Virus record (IMG/VR): IMGVR_UViG_3300030085_004590
Span: 1 to 64,000 of that record
Strand: one strand, 5' to 3'
Origin: a virus
DNA length: 64,000 nucleotides
Below, one piece after another: positions 1 through 7,327 of this stretch. Position numbers and translations under genes: made by a program. Positions within the stretch are counted from its first letter, which is position 1. Every line of letters starts with the position of its first letter. The notes under the pieces were generated by a model that saw nothing but the letters and a program-made list of their open reading frames with translations, was not told the origin of the DNA and did not search any database.

Positions 1-84
1 GTAGATATCTTGAATGGTGAGTTTGATTACGAGATTATCGGATATCAATCACAACCAACAATTAAAGCACCTTTAAGCAATTAA
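1..84 (+). CDS. C-terminal end of an unidentified protein (partial)
   Basis: An open frame enters from the left edge in frame 1 and ends at TAA 82-84, giving the last 27 residues of a protein that ends ...KAPLSN. The next gene starts two bases later, so this is most likely the 3' end of the gene preceding the PspC-like gene in the same operon. The fragment is too short to identify. Confidence 0.6.
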   Translation, partial: VDILNGEFDYEIIGYQSQPTIKAPLSN

Positions 85-86
85 TT

Positions 87-269
87 ATGAAAAGATTTTA
101 TAGAAGCAAAACAGACAGAAGATTGGCTGGTATTTGTGGTGGATTGGGAGAATATACAGATTCAGACCCTGTCCTTTGGAGATTATTATTTATAATATTA
201 TTCTTCTTACCAACAATGCCAATTTTCTTTTTATATATTTTTACAACCCTAATAACAAAAACAAAATGA
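87..269 (+). CDS. PspC-domain small membrane protein
   Basis: A 60-residue protein that is essentially one PspC domain. The N-terminal part carries the family pattern of basic residues followed by LAGICGGLGEY and a D-P-x-x-x-R segment, then one long hydrophobic helix (about residues 32-56). PspC proteins are inner-membrane partners in the phage-shock (membrane stress) response. A phage copy could protect membrane integrity during infection, but that is inference. It overlaps the start of metK by four bases (ATGA at 266-269), so the two are probably translated together. Confidence 0.75.
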   Translation: MKRFYRSKTDRRLAGICGGLGEYTDSDPVLWRLLFIILFFLPTMPIFFLYIFTTLITKTK

Positions 270-1225
270 TTAGAACAGCAGAATGTGTATCACCGATGCA
301 CCCAGATAAGATGTGTGATAGGATATCAGATACCCTATTAGATTTTCACTTAAATCAAGACCCAAACTCAAGATGTGCAATAGAAGTTTGTGGTGGTAAT
401 GGAAAAGTTTTCGTTACTGGTGAAGTAACCTCAACCGCAAAGGTAACAGAAGATGATATAAAAAATATAGTTTATATTGTATCAGGTGTAGAAGATGTTA
501 TAATACATCTAAATCAACAATCATCAGAGATTGCTCAAGGAGTTGATACTGGTGGAGCAGGAGACCAAGGAATTATGATTGGTTATGCTTGTAGAGATAA
601 TGAACAATTCTTACCTCAAGAATATTATTTATCAAGAGAACTAAATAAGTTCGTATTTGATAAGTATCCTTACGATGGTAAGACACAAGTAACAATGAAT
701 GGTAACTCACTAAGAGTTGTATGTTCATTTCAGAATGCACCAGCAGGTGAATTAGAAAAATTAGTAATGCAGTACTTTGAAGATTTTCCTCAGTATCATA
801 TTGAGGCTTTACATTGTAATCCTGCAGGTGATTGGAACATTGGTGGATTCACTGCCGATGCTGGGTTGACTGGTAGAAAAATAGCAGTTGATAATTATGG
901 CCCAAGAGTTCCACTTGGTGGTGGAGCATTTAGTGGTAAAGATTGTACTAAGGTTGATAGAAGTGCAGCTTATATGGCAAGAAGAATTGCAGTAGATATC
1001 TTAGAAGAAAGACCAGAGGTAAATGAAGTGATGGTTCAACTTGCATATGCAATTGGATATGACCAACCCCTTCAAGCAACTGCTATAGTTGATGGAGAAC
1101 ACGAATTTATCAAAGGATATGATTTATCACCAAAAGGTATTATAGATTTCTTAGAATTAAGAAAACCGATATTTAGTAATACAGCACAATTTGGACACAT
1201 GGGTGCAAATTTTTCTTGGAAATAA
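266..1225 (+). CDS. metK: S-adenosylmethionine synthetase (methionine adenosyltransferase)
   Basis: A 319-residue MetK homologue that makes S-adenosylmethionine from methionine and ATP. Family signatures are HPDKMCDRISD near the N-terminus, the GAGDQGIMIGYAC ATP-site motif, DAGLTGRKIAVD, and GGGAFSGKDCTKVDRSAAY in the C-terminal third. The open frame extends upstream to 134, but the conserved protein begins at the ATG at 266, which overlaps the preceding stop codon. It is shorter than cellular enzymes (about 380 residues), mainly through shortened loops and C-terminus, while the catalytic motifs remain. It would supply cofactor for the methyltransferases and the radical SAM enzyme encoded further along the window. 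Confidence 0.93.
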   Translation: MIRTAECVSPMHPDKMCDRISDTLLDFHLNQDPNSRCAIEVCGGNGKVFVTGEVTSTAKVTEDDIKNIVYIVSGVEDVIIHLNQQSSEIAQGVDTGGAGDQGIMIGYACRDNEQFLPQEYYLSRELNKFVFDKYPYDGKTQVTMNGNSLRVVCSFQNAPAGELEKLVMQYFEDFPQYHIEALHCNPAGDWNIGGFTADAGLTGRKIAVDNYGPRVPLGGGAFSGKDCTKVDRSAAYMARRIAVDILEERPEVNEVMVQLAYAIGYDQPLQATAIVDGEHEFIKGYDLSPKGIIDFLELRKPIFSNTAQFGHMGANFSWK

Positions 1226-1257
1226 TTTGGAATTGTAAAAAAAAATTTGTATCTTTG
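1226..1257 (+). promoter_or_regulatory. Bacteroidota-type promoter upstream of the 1274 gene
   Basis: TTTG at 1226-1229, exactly 20 bases, then TATCTTTG at 1250-1257. This matches the known Bacteroidota sigma-A pattern (TTTG near -33 and TAnnTTTG near -7), not a proteobacterial -35/-10. It lies 16 bases before the ATG at 1274. It is the clearest host indicator in the window. Confidence 0.7.
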
Positions 1258-1273
1258 TATAAGATAATATAAA

Positions 1274-1756
1274 ATGGCAAAAAAATATAAAGTTATATTA
1301 GTTAGTGGTGGATTTGACCCTGTTCATAAAGGCCACATAGAATGTATCCAAAACGCTAAGAAGTTAGCAGATAAAGTTTGGATAGGACTTAACAATGATG
1401 ATTGGTTAAGGAGAAAAAAAGGTAAACCATTTATGAAAGAAGGTGAAAGAAAATTCATTATGGAAAACCTTAAAGATGTAGATTGGACATATGTAATGTA
1501 CCCAAAAATTCATAACGATGATACTGCCTGTGATTTTATTGATGCAGCAAGAAAACATTATATACAAGAATTTGGAGAATGGGAAAATGGTGTAGTTGCA
1601 TTTGGTAATGGTGGAGATAGAAAACCAGGTGGAGTTCCATCAACAGAAGAAGATGTTTGTAGTACTCTTGGTATCGATATGGTTTGGGGATTAGGAGAAA
1701 AAGTTCAATCATCATCTTGGTTATTAGAAAAATTTTCAAATAAGGAGTTAAAATGA
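1274..1756 (+). CDS. Cytidylyl/adenylyltransferase-like protein (RfaE2/TagD type)
   Basis: A 160-residue protein of the HxGH nucleotidyltransferase superfamily. The nucleotide-binding signature GGFDPVHKGH is at residues 12-21. A GNGGDR segment near residue 112 and the serine-rich QSSSWLL near the C-terminus correspond to the later nucleotide-binding elements (the ISSTxxR position). Relatives couple CMP or AMP to sugar or polyol phosphates, for example in heptose or glycerol phosphate activation. The substrate cannot be told from sequence. It follows its own promoter and overlaps the next gene by ATGA at 1753-1756. Confidence 0.8.
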   Translation: MAKKYKVILVSGGFDPVHKGHIECIQNAKKLADKVWIGLNNDDWLRRKKGKPFMKEGERKFIMENLKDVDWTYVMYPKIHNDDTACDFIDAARKHYIQEFGEWENGVVAFGNGGDRKPGGVPSTEEDVCSTLGIDMVWGLGEKVQSSSWLLEKFSNKELK

Positions 1757-1977
1757 ACATAAACGAATTAGTAGAACAATATCCAAACGATATGGAACTT
1801 GGTTCTAAGGTTAGAGAAATGTATTGGAAAGAAAGAGAAGTATCCGATATGTTAAAAGAAAAAATGAAAGATGCAAAAATATATGAATCACCAGATGGGG
1901 GTAATACAATTTATGAAAGACCTTGGGGTAGTGATTTATCTGAAAGAAAACTTATAAACAAAAATGAGATTAATTAA
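1753..1977 (+). CDS. Hypothetical 74-residue protein
   Basis: A small, charged, soluble protein with no family I recognise. It is predicted mostly helical in its first half and has no membrane segment. It sits between the nucleotidyltransferase and the deformylase with overlaps on both sides (ATGA at 1753-1756; next start at 1964), which supports it as a real translated gene. Confidence 0.6.
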   Translation: MNINELVEQYPNDMELGSKVREMYWKEREVSDMLKEKMKDAKIYESPDGGNTIYERPWGSDLSERKLINKNEIN

Positions 1978-2581
1978 AGAACCTAATAAACTTAAATCAA
2001 TTGTAGAACCATCTACTTTCACTAAAGAAGAAATCGATGAAATATCAGTAATACTTCTTCAAGAATTAAAAAAACATGGTGGAATTGGATTATCTGCAAA
2101 TCAAATAGGAATAGATAAAAGAGCATGTGTAATCAATGTAAAAGAACCTTTGGTATTAATCAATCCAAAAGTTGTTGAAGTATCAGAAGATACTGTTGCG
2201 TATGTAGAACAATGTTTATCGATTCCAAAATCAATGCGTAAACCTGTTAAAACTGTAAGACATAAAACATTTACAATAGAATGTGATAATTTAGGTAAAG
2301 TTATATTTTCACCAGATTCCGAAAAAGGAACTTGGGAAACCTCAGAAGAATTCTTTTCAGATGAGGGGTTATTAGAATGTGTTGTAGCACAACACGAGAT
2401 TGACCATCTTGATGGAAAGTTAATAACAGATGTAGATAGAAGATATACTGAAACTATAATTAGAACAAAAAAGTATGGTAGAAACGAAAGAGTAATGATA
2501 AAATTACCAAATGGAGAAACCGAATTTATGAAATACAAAAAGGCACAACCGTTATTAGAACAAGGTGCCGAAATACTTTAA
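1964..2581 (+). CDS. def: Peptide deformylase
   Basis: A 205-residue peptide deformylase that removes the formyl group from nascent proteins. All three metal-site motifs are visible: GIGLSANQ (residues 40-47), EQCLS (82-86, with the metal Cys84) and HEIDH (144-148). Motif II is EQCLS in place of the usual EGCLS. An insertion of roughly 20 residues lies between motifs II and III. Phage deformylases are well known in marine T4-like phages. The start at 1964 overlaps the previous gene by 14 bases. Confidence 0.92.
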   Translation: MRLIKEPNKLKSIVEPSTFTKEEIDEISVILLQELKKHGGIGLSANQIGIDKRACVINVKEPLVLINPKVVEVSEDTVAYVEQCLSIPKSMRKPVKTVRHKTFTIECDNLGKVIFSPDSEKGTWETSEEFFSDEGLLECVVAQHEIDHLDGKLITDVDRRYTETIIRTKKYGRNERVMIKLPNGETEFMKYKKAQPLLEQGAEIL

Positions 2582-2594
2582 TGTTTACGAAAAG

Positions 2595-2864
2595 ATGGGA
2601 AAACTTATATTTAGATATACAGAAGATTATTTTAAAAAATTCAATAGAGAGGCCAACAAAATATCATTAGAAGTACCTGATGATATGGATATCAATGAAT
2701 ACAAACTTGTTTGTGTTAGATTGGCTTCGGCACTAGGTTATTCAAATAAATCAATTAATAAAGCCTTTGGAGATTTGATTTTCGGAGATGAAGATAAAGA
2801 AGGGCTTAAAGAATTATTAGATGAAATTAACACCCAAAAAAATGCTAGGGAACTTACACAGTAA
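2595..2864 (+). CDS. Hypothetical 89-residue protein
   Basis: A small acidic protein without a recognisable family. I place the start at the internal ATG 2595. An in-frame ATG at 2565 would add ten residues but lies inside the deformylase coding sequence. The 3' end overlaps the next gene's start. No membrane segment is seen. Confidence 0.6.
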   Translation: MGKLIFRYTEDYFKKFNREANKISLEVPDDMDINEYKLVCVRLASALGYSNKSINKAFGDLIFGDEDKEGLKELLDEINTQKNARELTQ

Positions 2865-3108
2865 ATTACTTACTCAAACATTAGTAACTCAGAGTATTAT
2901 GGATTTACTTGTAGAAAAAAATCTTTTCACAAAAGAAGAGATACAAGAAAAAATAGATTACAACATTGAACTATGGGAAGAGTTAGTAATGGAAAACAAG
3001 AAATTACTACAACTAACCAACGATGTTTTAGAAAGACTACCTGATGATGAACCATCAGAAGAAGAAGTTTTTGGGACACACTACTATGGTCCAATAGGAG
3101 AATGCTAA
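2821..3108 (+). CDS. Hypothetical 95-residue helical protein
   Basis: A helical, glutamate- and leucine-rich protein with a probable coiled coil at about residues 35-70, ending in an acidic tail and a HYYGPIGEC terminus. The family is unknown to me. The 5' end overlaps the preceding gene by 44 bases; a second in-frame ATG at 2842 would reduce the overlap to 23 bases and is equally plausible. Confidence 0.6.
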   Translation: MKLTPKKMLGNLHSKLLTQTLVTQSIMDLLVEKNLFTKEEIQEKIDYNIELWEELVMENKKLLQLTNDVLERLPDDEPSEEEVFGTHYYGPIGEC

Positions 3109-3124
3109 AAAAACTCCTAAAAAA

Positions 3125-3156
3125 TTTGGATATATCGAAAATTTTTCGTATATTTA
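3125..3156 (+). promoter_or_regulatory. Promoter upstream of the transglycosylase gene
   Basis: TTTG at 3125-3128, exactly 20 bases, then TATATTTA at 3149-3156, followed by CATAG. The spacing is identical to the promoter at 1226. The -7 element is the TATATTTA form seen throughout the window. It is followed by an AAAAGGAG ribosome-binding site before the ATG at 3184. Confidence 0.6.
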
Positions 3157-3183
3157 CATAGTAAATCAAAAGGAGTAATCCCT

Positions 3184-3771
3184 ATGAGAAAACAAATATT
3201 AACGGTAATCATCTCGATGTTTACCACTTTAGGATTAGTTGGTTTTACAACTAATTATATACTACCAAAAGTTCAACCAGTAGTAGAAGTTTTAGAAACT
3301 AAACCAGTTGAACTGATTGAAATTGAAATAGAACCTATTGAAATAGAAATAAATCAACACGATATGTTTTTAGATGCAATAGGACACCGAGAATCATCAA
3401 ATAGATACGATGTAGTGAATGGTTGGGGATATATGGGAAAGTATCAGTTTGGTAAAAGAACTCTTAAATCACTCGGATATGATGTATCAAAAAAAGAGTT
3501 CCTTAATTCACCTTATTTACAAGAACAGGCAATGTTAGATTTACTTAATCACAATAAAAAAATACTTCAAAAGTATATTGATTATTGGGATGGTAAAACT
3601 ATTAATGGTAGAACAATTACCGAAAGTGGAATACTTGCAGCTGCTCATTTGGCTGGACCTGGTAATGTTAAAAGATTCTTAAAAAAAGGTGAGGACTTTA
3701 AAGATGGTAATGGAACAAAACTTACCTCGTATCTAATACAATTTAGTGGATACGAATTAAACTTAGATTAA
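3184..3771 (+). CDS. Lytic transglycosylase-like, membrane-anchored or exported
   Basis: A 195-residue protein. An N-terminal hydrophobic segment (about residues 5-27) is an anchor or signal, followed by a Glu/Ile/Pro-rich linker. The C-terminal domain looks like a soluble lytic transglycosylase: catalytic-type Glu70 in GHRESSNRYD, then GYMGKYQFGKRTL (about 81-93) and a later AAAHLAGPGNV segment. Such enzymes cleave peptidoglycan between MurNAc and GlcNAc. Here it may serve lysis or cell-wall penetration. It has its own promoter and a strong AAAAGGAG Shine-Dalgarno. The next gene follows one base after its stop. Confidence 0.78.
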   Translation: MRKQILTVIISMFTTLGLVGFTTNYILPKVQPVVEVLETKPVELIEIEIEPIEIEINQHDMFLDAIGHRESSNRYDVVNGWGYMGKYQFGKRTLKSLGYDVSKKEFLNSPYLQEQAMLDLLNHNKKILQKYIDYWDGKTINGRTITESGILAAAHLAGPGNVKRFLKKGEDFKDGNGTKLTSYLIQFSGYELNLD

Positions 3772-3772
3772 T

Positions 3773-4048
3773 ATGTGGGAAATTTTTACAACCTATAATA
3801 TCATTATAGGAGTTTCAGTAATACTGAATATTATTTTATTAATTGGTGTTAGAAACCTTTTAAGACAGAACGAACAACTTGAAGATAGATTAGTTGATAT
3901 CGTTGATACTACAAGAATAAAAGTATCAGATGCACTCAGTAATATGAGAAAATTAGATAACAGAGAAGTTTTCGAAAAGGATGATGAAGTTGGGGTTACT
4001 TTTGAGGAGATGAAAAAAATAGTAGAGGACCTCGATAACGAATTATAA
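3773..4048 (+). CDS. Small membrane protein with coiled coil
   Basis: A 91-residue protein with one N-terminal transmembrane helix (about residues 8-28), then a charged heptad-like helix starting RQNEQLEDRL and an acidic tail. The build (N-out anchor plus coiled coil) is reminiscent of spanin or lysis accessory proteins, and the gene directly follows the transglycosylase. There is no family signature, so a lysis role is only a guess from position. Confidence 0.6.
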   Translation: MWEIFTTYNIIIGVSVILNIILLIGVRNLLRQNEQLEDRLVDIVDTTRIKVSDALSNMRKLDNREVFEKDDEVGVTFEEMKKIVEDLDNEL

Positions 4049-4049
4049 T

Positions 4050-4817
4050 ATGCCAAGAAAAAGAAGAAAAAAATCAAAAGTGTATTTCGGTACACCTGCT
4101 CAAGAAGCAATTATCGAATACAACAAATGTAAAGACCCAAAGAAGAGGTCTAAAATTTACGAAGAAAGAATTAAATATCCATTCGAAAAACTAGCAGAGA
4201 ATGTTTTAAATACATTTAAGTTTACTTATTTTGATGTACCCAAGAGAGATGTACAAACTGAAGTAGTATCTGTAATGGTAGAAAAAATGCATATGTTTAA
4301 AGAGGGTAAGGGTAGAGCGTTCTCTTACTTTACTATCATTGCAAAGAACCATTTGATTTTAAAAAACAATGGTAACTACAAAAGATGGAAACAAAATTCA
4401 TTACTTTCAGATATGCCACAAACATGGAATCCGGAGAATGATTTTTATAAAGACCAATTAGATAATGAGTATTCTGAATTTAAAAAAATGATGTTAGCAT
4501 ATTGGGATAAAAATTTAAATTCAGTATTTAATAAAAAGAGAGATTTACAAATTGCAGATTCTATCTTAGAATTATTTAGAAGAAGTGAACACATAGAAAA
4601 TTTTAACAAAAAACATTTATACCTTTTGATAAGGGAAATGACGGATTGTAAAACACATTATATTACCAAAGTTGTAAATGTAATGAAACAACATCAGAAA
4701 AAACTTCTAAATGATTTTCTTGAACATGGTGAACCACTAGATAGTAGAACCAGTCCATTTTGGAAACAAGAAGAACCTGAAGATGAGAATCCATATTTAG
4801 ATAATGATTATTTATGA
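4050..4817 (+). CDS. 55: T4 gp55-like late sigma factor
   Basis: A 255-residue protein resembling T4 gp55, the RNA polymerase sigma subunit for late genes. The core pattern is visible: an A-I-x-E-Y start helix, KYPFEKLAENVLNTFKF, a helix ending in F-K-x-G-K-G-R, AFSYFTIIAKNHL, then a basic K-x-x-x-W-K-Q segment. It has a basic N-terminus (PRKRRKK) and an acidic C-terminal tail like those used in T4 for clamp contact. It is longer than T4 gp55 (185 residues) through a central helical insertion. It is the natural candidate to recognise the TATATTTA motif found before the tail genes. It overlaps the next gene by ATGA at 4814-4817. Confidence 0.75.
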   Translation: MPRKRRKKSKVYFGTPAQEAIIEYNKCKDPKKRSKIYEERIKYPFEKLAENVLNTFKFTYFDVPKRDVQTEVVSVMVEKMHMFKEGKGRAFSYFTIIAKNHLILKNNGNYKRWKQNSLLSDMPQTWNPENDFYKDQLDNEYSEFKKMMLAYWDKNLNSVFNKKRDLQIADSILELFRRSEHIENFNKKHLYLLIREMTDCKTHYITKVVNVMKQHQKKLLNDFLEHGEPLDSRTSPFWKQEEPEDENPYLDNDYL

Positions 4818-6526
4818 AATATGTTTTAGGAATAAGTTGTGGTTACCACGATAGTGCAGCTGCACTTATAAAAGATGGAAAAGTTTTAGGTGCATGTGAG
4901 GAAGAAAGATTTACTGGTATAAAACATGATTCTAGTTTTCCCAAAAACACAATTGAGTGGTTAATGGAAACTTACAATGTAACATCTGATAATCTTCATG
5001 CAATATGTTATTACGAAAAACCCAAAGAAAAATTAAATAGAATACAATTAAGTTTAGAAAAGAAACCAAAAAAATGGTATGATATTTTTTACAACACTAA
5101 AAAATCTATTTTAAAAAGAAATCAAAAATCTTACGAAGAGATACAAAATGAAATAAAAAAATTATGTGGTAAAAACACATTGATTCATTATGTAGACCAT
5201 CACCAATCTCATTTAGCATATTCATATTATACTTCACCATTTCATCATTCAGCAATTCTTTCAGTAGATGGTGTTGGTGAATGGGAAACAACTTGTCTAG
5301 CATTAGGAAGTAAAAACAACATAAATAAAATGGGAAGTATAAACTTTCCAAATTCATTGGGAATGTTATATTCTACTTTCACTGCATTCCTTGGATTCAA
5401 ACCAAACGAAGGTGAGTATAAAGTGATGGGATTAGCTCCATATGGAAATTCAAAAAAATATAAAGAAAAATTTGATAAGTTAATTAAAAAAGGAAAAAAT
5501 GGTACTTTTGAAATTGATATGCAATATTTTACTTACGAGTATGACGATAAAAGTATGTTTAACGAAAAACTTGGACAACTATTTGAAATACCAAATAGAT
5601 TACCAGAAGAAGAATTAACTCAAGACCACAAAGATATAGCAGCAGGTTTACAATCGTTATATGAAGAATTATTTTTTGATTTACTCAATGTATTATATGA
5701 ACAATCACAATCAGATAGTTTATGTTTAAGTGGTGGATGTGCATACAATGGAACTGCTAATGGAAAAATATTACAAAGAACTAAATTTAAAAAACTTTAT
5801 ATACCCCCTGCTCCATCTGATGCTGGTTCTGCAATTGGATGTGCTTTAGATTATCATTATAGAACTTCTGAAATCAGAGTTTTAAACAACAACCCATTCT
5901 TAGGACCAGGTTATGGAAAACAAGATATTCTTAATGCAATGGAAAAATATAAAGATAAGATTTGGATTGAAACAAAACTTAAAGAACAAATCGTGGATGT
6001 TATTGCAAAAGAAATTAAAGATGGTAATGTAATTGGTTGGTTTGAAGGTAGAATAGAATTTGGAGCAAGAGCATTGGGTAATCGTTCTATTCTTGCAAAC
6101 CCAAGAGACCCTCAAATGAAATCTCGATTAAACAGAGTTATAAAAAAGAGAGAAGGTTTCAGACCTTTTGCACCAATGGTAAAAGAAGAACTTTCAAAAG
6201 CATATTTTTACTACAATGACACCGTTCCATATATGAACCAAGTTGTTAAAGTAAAAGAAGAACATGGATTCTTCTTACCATCAATTACTCATGTAGATAA
6301 CTCAGCAAGAATACAGACGGTGAATAAAAACCAACATAGATACATTTATGAACTACTTGACAAACTTCATCAAATAAATGGATATCCTATTGTAATTAAT
6401 ACTTCTTTTAACCTCAAAGACCAAACAATGGTACTTACACCAGAAGATGCAATTAGAACATTTTTAGATTGTGAAATGGATATACTTGTACTCCATAATC
6501 ATATTATAAAAAAGAAAATTCTTTAA
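4814..6526 (+). CDS. NodU/CmcH-type carbamoyltransferase
   Basis: A 570-residue protein of full family length. The N-terminal Kae1-like domain shows GISCGYHDSAAALIKDG and CEEERFTGIKHDSSFP; DHHQSHLAYS is the conserved metal/ATP-site histidine cluster. The C-terminal domain shows GWFEGRIEFGARALGNRSIL followed by NPRDP, and REGFRPFAPMV. These enzymes transfer carbamoyl from carbamoyl phosphate through carbamoyl-adenylate to hydroxyl groups of sugars, Nod factors or antibiotics. Here it likely decorates a glycan, although its target is unknown. It is translationally coupled to the sigma factor gene, and the stop at 6524-6526 is followed by a 470-base regulatory stretch. Confidence 0.9.
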   Translation: MKYVLGISCGYHDSAAALIKDGKVLGACEEERFTGIKHDSSFPKNTIEWLMETYNVTSDNLHAICYYEKPKEKLNRIQLSLEKKPKKWYDIFYNTKKSILKRNQKSYEEIQNEIKKLCGKNTLIHYVDHHQSHLAYSYYTSPFHHSAILSVDGVGEWETTCLALGSKNNINKMGSINFPNSLGMLYSTFTAFLGFKPNEGEYKVMGLAPYGNSKKYKEKFDKLIKKGKNGTFEIDMQYFTYEYDDKSMFNEKLGQLFEIPNRLPEEELTQDHKDIAAGLQSLYEELFFDLLNVLYEQSQSDSLCLSGGCAYNGTANGKILQRTKFKKLYIPPAPSDAGSAIGCALDYHYRTSEIRVLNNNPFLGPGYGKQDILNAMEKYKDKIWIETKLKEQIVDVIAKEIKDGNVIGWFEGRIEFGARALGNRSILANPRDPQMKSRLNRVIKKREGFRPFAPMVKEELSKAYFYYNDTVPYMNQVVKVKEEHGFFLPSITHVDNSARIQTVNKNQHRYIYELLDKLHQINGYPIVINTSFNLKDQTMVLTPEDAIRTFLDCEMDILVLHNHIIKKKIL

Positions 6527-6565
6527 CCTTCCCATAATATTTACTTAACAATTTCTTAACATAGG

Positions 6566-6573
6566 TATATTTA
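6566..6573 (+). promoter_or_regulatory. Late-promoter-like TATATTTA element
   Basis: TATATTTA followed by TAC, 17 bases upstream of the ATG at 6590. It matches the repeated element described in the findings. No TTTG lies at the matching upstream spacing. Confidence 0.5.
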
Positions 6574-6589
6574 TACTAAAGGAGGATTT

Positions 6590-6697
6590 ATGATACAAAA
6601 ACACGATATGTATGATGAGGTTCCAAAAATCTTAAGGATTATCGGTCTCCTATTTATAGTATTTGCAATTAGTATAGGTAATATACTCGGAATCTAA
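6590..6697 (+). CDS. 35-residue single-span membrane protein
   Basis: Begins MIQKHDMYDEV and ends in a hydrophobic helix of about 20 residues (I-I-G-L-L-F-I-V-F-A...). A near-perfect AAAGGAGG Shine-Dalgarno lies just upstream, with a late-type promoter element ahead of it. Both support translation. After the TAA a different frame stays open to 6794 (see the next entry), so the product may be longer if a frameshift occurs. Confidence 0.6.
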   Translation: MIQKHDMYDEVPKILRIIGLLFIVFAISIGNILGI

Positions 6698-6794
6698 AGG
6701 ACAATCTCGTTATACTTATGAACAGATAGAGTTCGAACAAATGAAAGCTCGTATTAGAGACTTAGAAAATAAACTGGCAAGTTATATGCCCTAA
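6678..6794 (+). other. Open frame continuing the 6590 gene after a +1 shift
   Basis: Directly overlapping the end of the 35-residue membrane protein, the +1 frame is open from 6678 to TAA 6792-6794. It encodes a helix-like, charged sequence (QIEFEQMKARIRDLENKL). It has no convincing start of its own (the only ATG is at 6741, leaving 17 residues). Read together with the upstream gene it would give a membrane helix plus coiled coil of about 65-70 residues, similar in build to the 3773 protein. This could be a programmed frameshift, a genuine frameshift mutation or an assembly error. Confidence 0.35.
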
Positions 6795-6823
6795 TCGTAA
6801 TTCAAAGTGATTAGAACAGTTTC

Positions 6824-6850
6824 AACCCCTCACATTAGAGGGGTTTTTTT
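6824..6850 (+). terminator. Rho-independent terminator
   Basis: Stem AACCCCTC (6824-6831) pairs with GAGGGGTT (6838-6845) around a six-base loop, followed by a run of T to 6850. It closes the transcript containing the carbamoyltransferase and the 35-residue protein. Confidence 0.85.
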
Positions 6851-6879
6851 ATTGACACCCATTATTGTTCACCCATTGG

Positions 6880-6907
6880 GTGTGAAAATTAAAATCACAC
6901 TTTTTTT
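6880..6907 (+). terminator. Second terminator-like hairpin, with competing stem
   Basis: GTGTGA (6880-6885) pairs with TCACAC (6895-6900), followed by seven T. The 5' arm overlaps the palindrome CACCCA-T-TGGGTG (6870-6882), and ACACCCA at 6855-6861 can also pair with TGGGTGT at 6877-6883. The hairpins are mutually exclusive, as in an attenuator. From 6908 to 6996 I see no gene, only an AT-rich leader with a small GGAC-AA-GTCC hairpin. Confidence 0.45.
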
Positions 6908-6996
6908 ATCGTATATATTATAGTTATTGCTGGACAAGTCCGTTGTTTTGGAATATGAAAAAGTTATTTTTCTTAATTTAAACAAAGGAGAACTAT

Positions 6997-7227
6997 ATGG
7001 ATTTTTTAAAGAAAATTGGCTCTTGGGCTGATGAACTAACAAAAATCGGTATTAGTATCGTTGCCTTAGGAGTTGTACTTGAAGTATTATTCAAAGGTGC
7101 AAACATCCCATTCTGGCCAGAAGTATCAGTAGTTGATAACATCATGGGCATTTTAGGAAGTTTGAGTGCTGAAGGTCTATTAGGACTAGTTGGTGCTTTC
7201 GTACTTTACCATATAATTAAGAAGTAA
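6997..7227 (+). CDS. 76-residue two-span hydrophobic protein (holin-like candidate)
   Basis: An amphipathic start (MDFLKKIGSWADELTKIG), then two hydrophobic helices (about residues 18-34 and 57-73) separated by a short P-F-W-P-E loop, ending in lysines. It has an excellent AAAGGAG Shine-Dalgarno and is isolated between terminators upstream and downstream, so it is a single-gene transcript that may be made in quantity. Size and topology fit a class II holin, but no family motif proves it. It could also be a small membrane or virion protein of unknown role. Confidence 0.7.
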   Translation: MDFLKKIGSWADELTKIGISIVALGVVLEVLFKGANIPFWPEVSVVDNIMGILGSLSAEGLLGLVGAFVLYHIIKK

Positions 7228-7262
7228 GAATTACTTGTTAATTTCAGAACGCGTTAAGAACT

Positions 7263-7289
7263 AAAACCTCTCTTCGGAGAGGTTTTTTT
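7263..7289 (+). terminator. Rho-independent terminator
   Basis: CCTCTC (7267-7272), tetraloop TTCG (7273-7276), GAGAGG (7277-7282), then seven T; flanking AAA/TTT extends the stem. It ends the transcript of the 76-residue membrane protein and separates it from the tail module. Confidence 0.92.
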
Positions 7290-7295
7290 GTTTAC

Positions 7296-7303
7296 TATAT
7301 TTA
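7296..7303 (+). promoter_or_regulatory. Late-promoter-like element heading the tail module
   Basis: TATATTTA followed by TATAC, immediately downstream of the terminator and 24 bases before the ATG at 7328. It is placed to drive the baseplate genes that follow. Confidence 0.6.
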
Positions 7304-7327
7304 TATACAAGAAAATATGGTATAATC

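Noticed and set aside
134-265. Upstream extension of the metK frame to an ATG at 134
   Set aside because: The extra 44 residues are Ile/Tyr/Asn-rich, overlap the PspC gene and have no counterpart in MetK; the family begins at the ATG at 266.
2101-2538. Long minus-strand open frame opposite the deformylase gene
   Set aside because: The + strand protein has all three deformylase motifs; the antisense frame has biased composition and no recognisable domain.
6908-6996. Possible tRNA or riboswitch before the 76-residue protein
   Set aside because: Only a short GGAC/GTCC hairpin is visible; no cloverleaf or known riboswitch core. No tRNA gene was recognised anywhere in the window.
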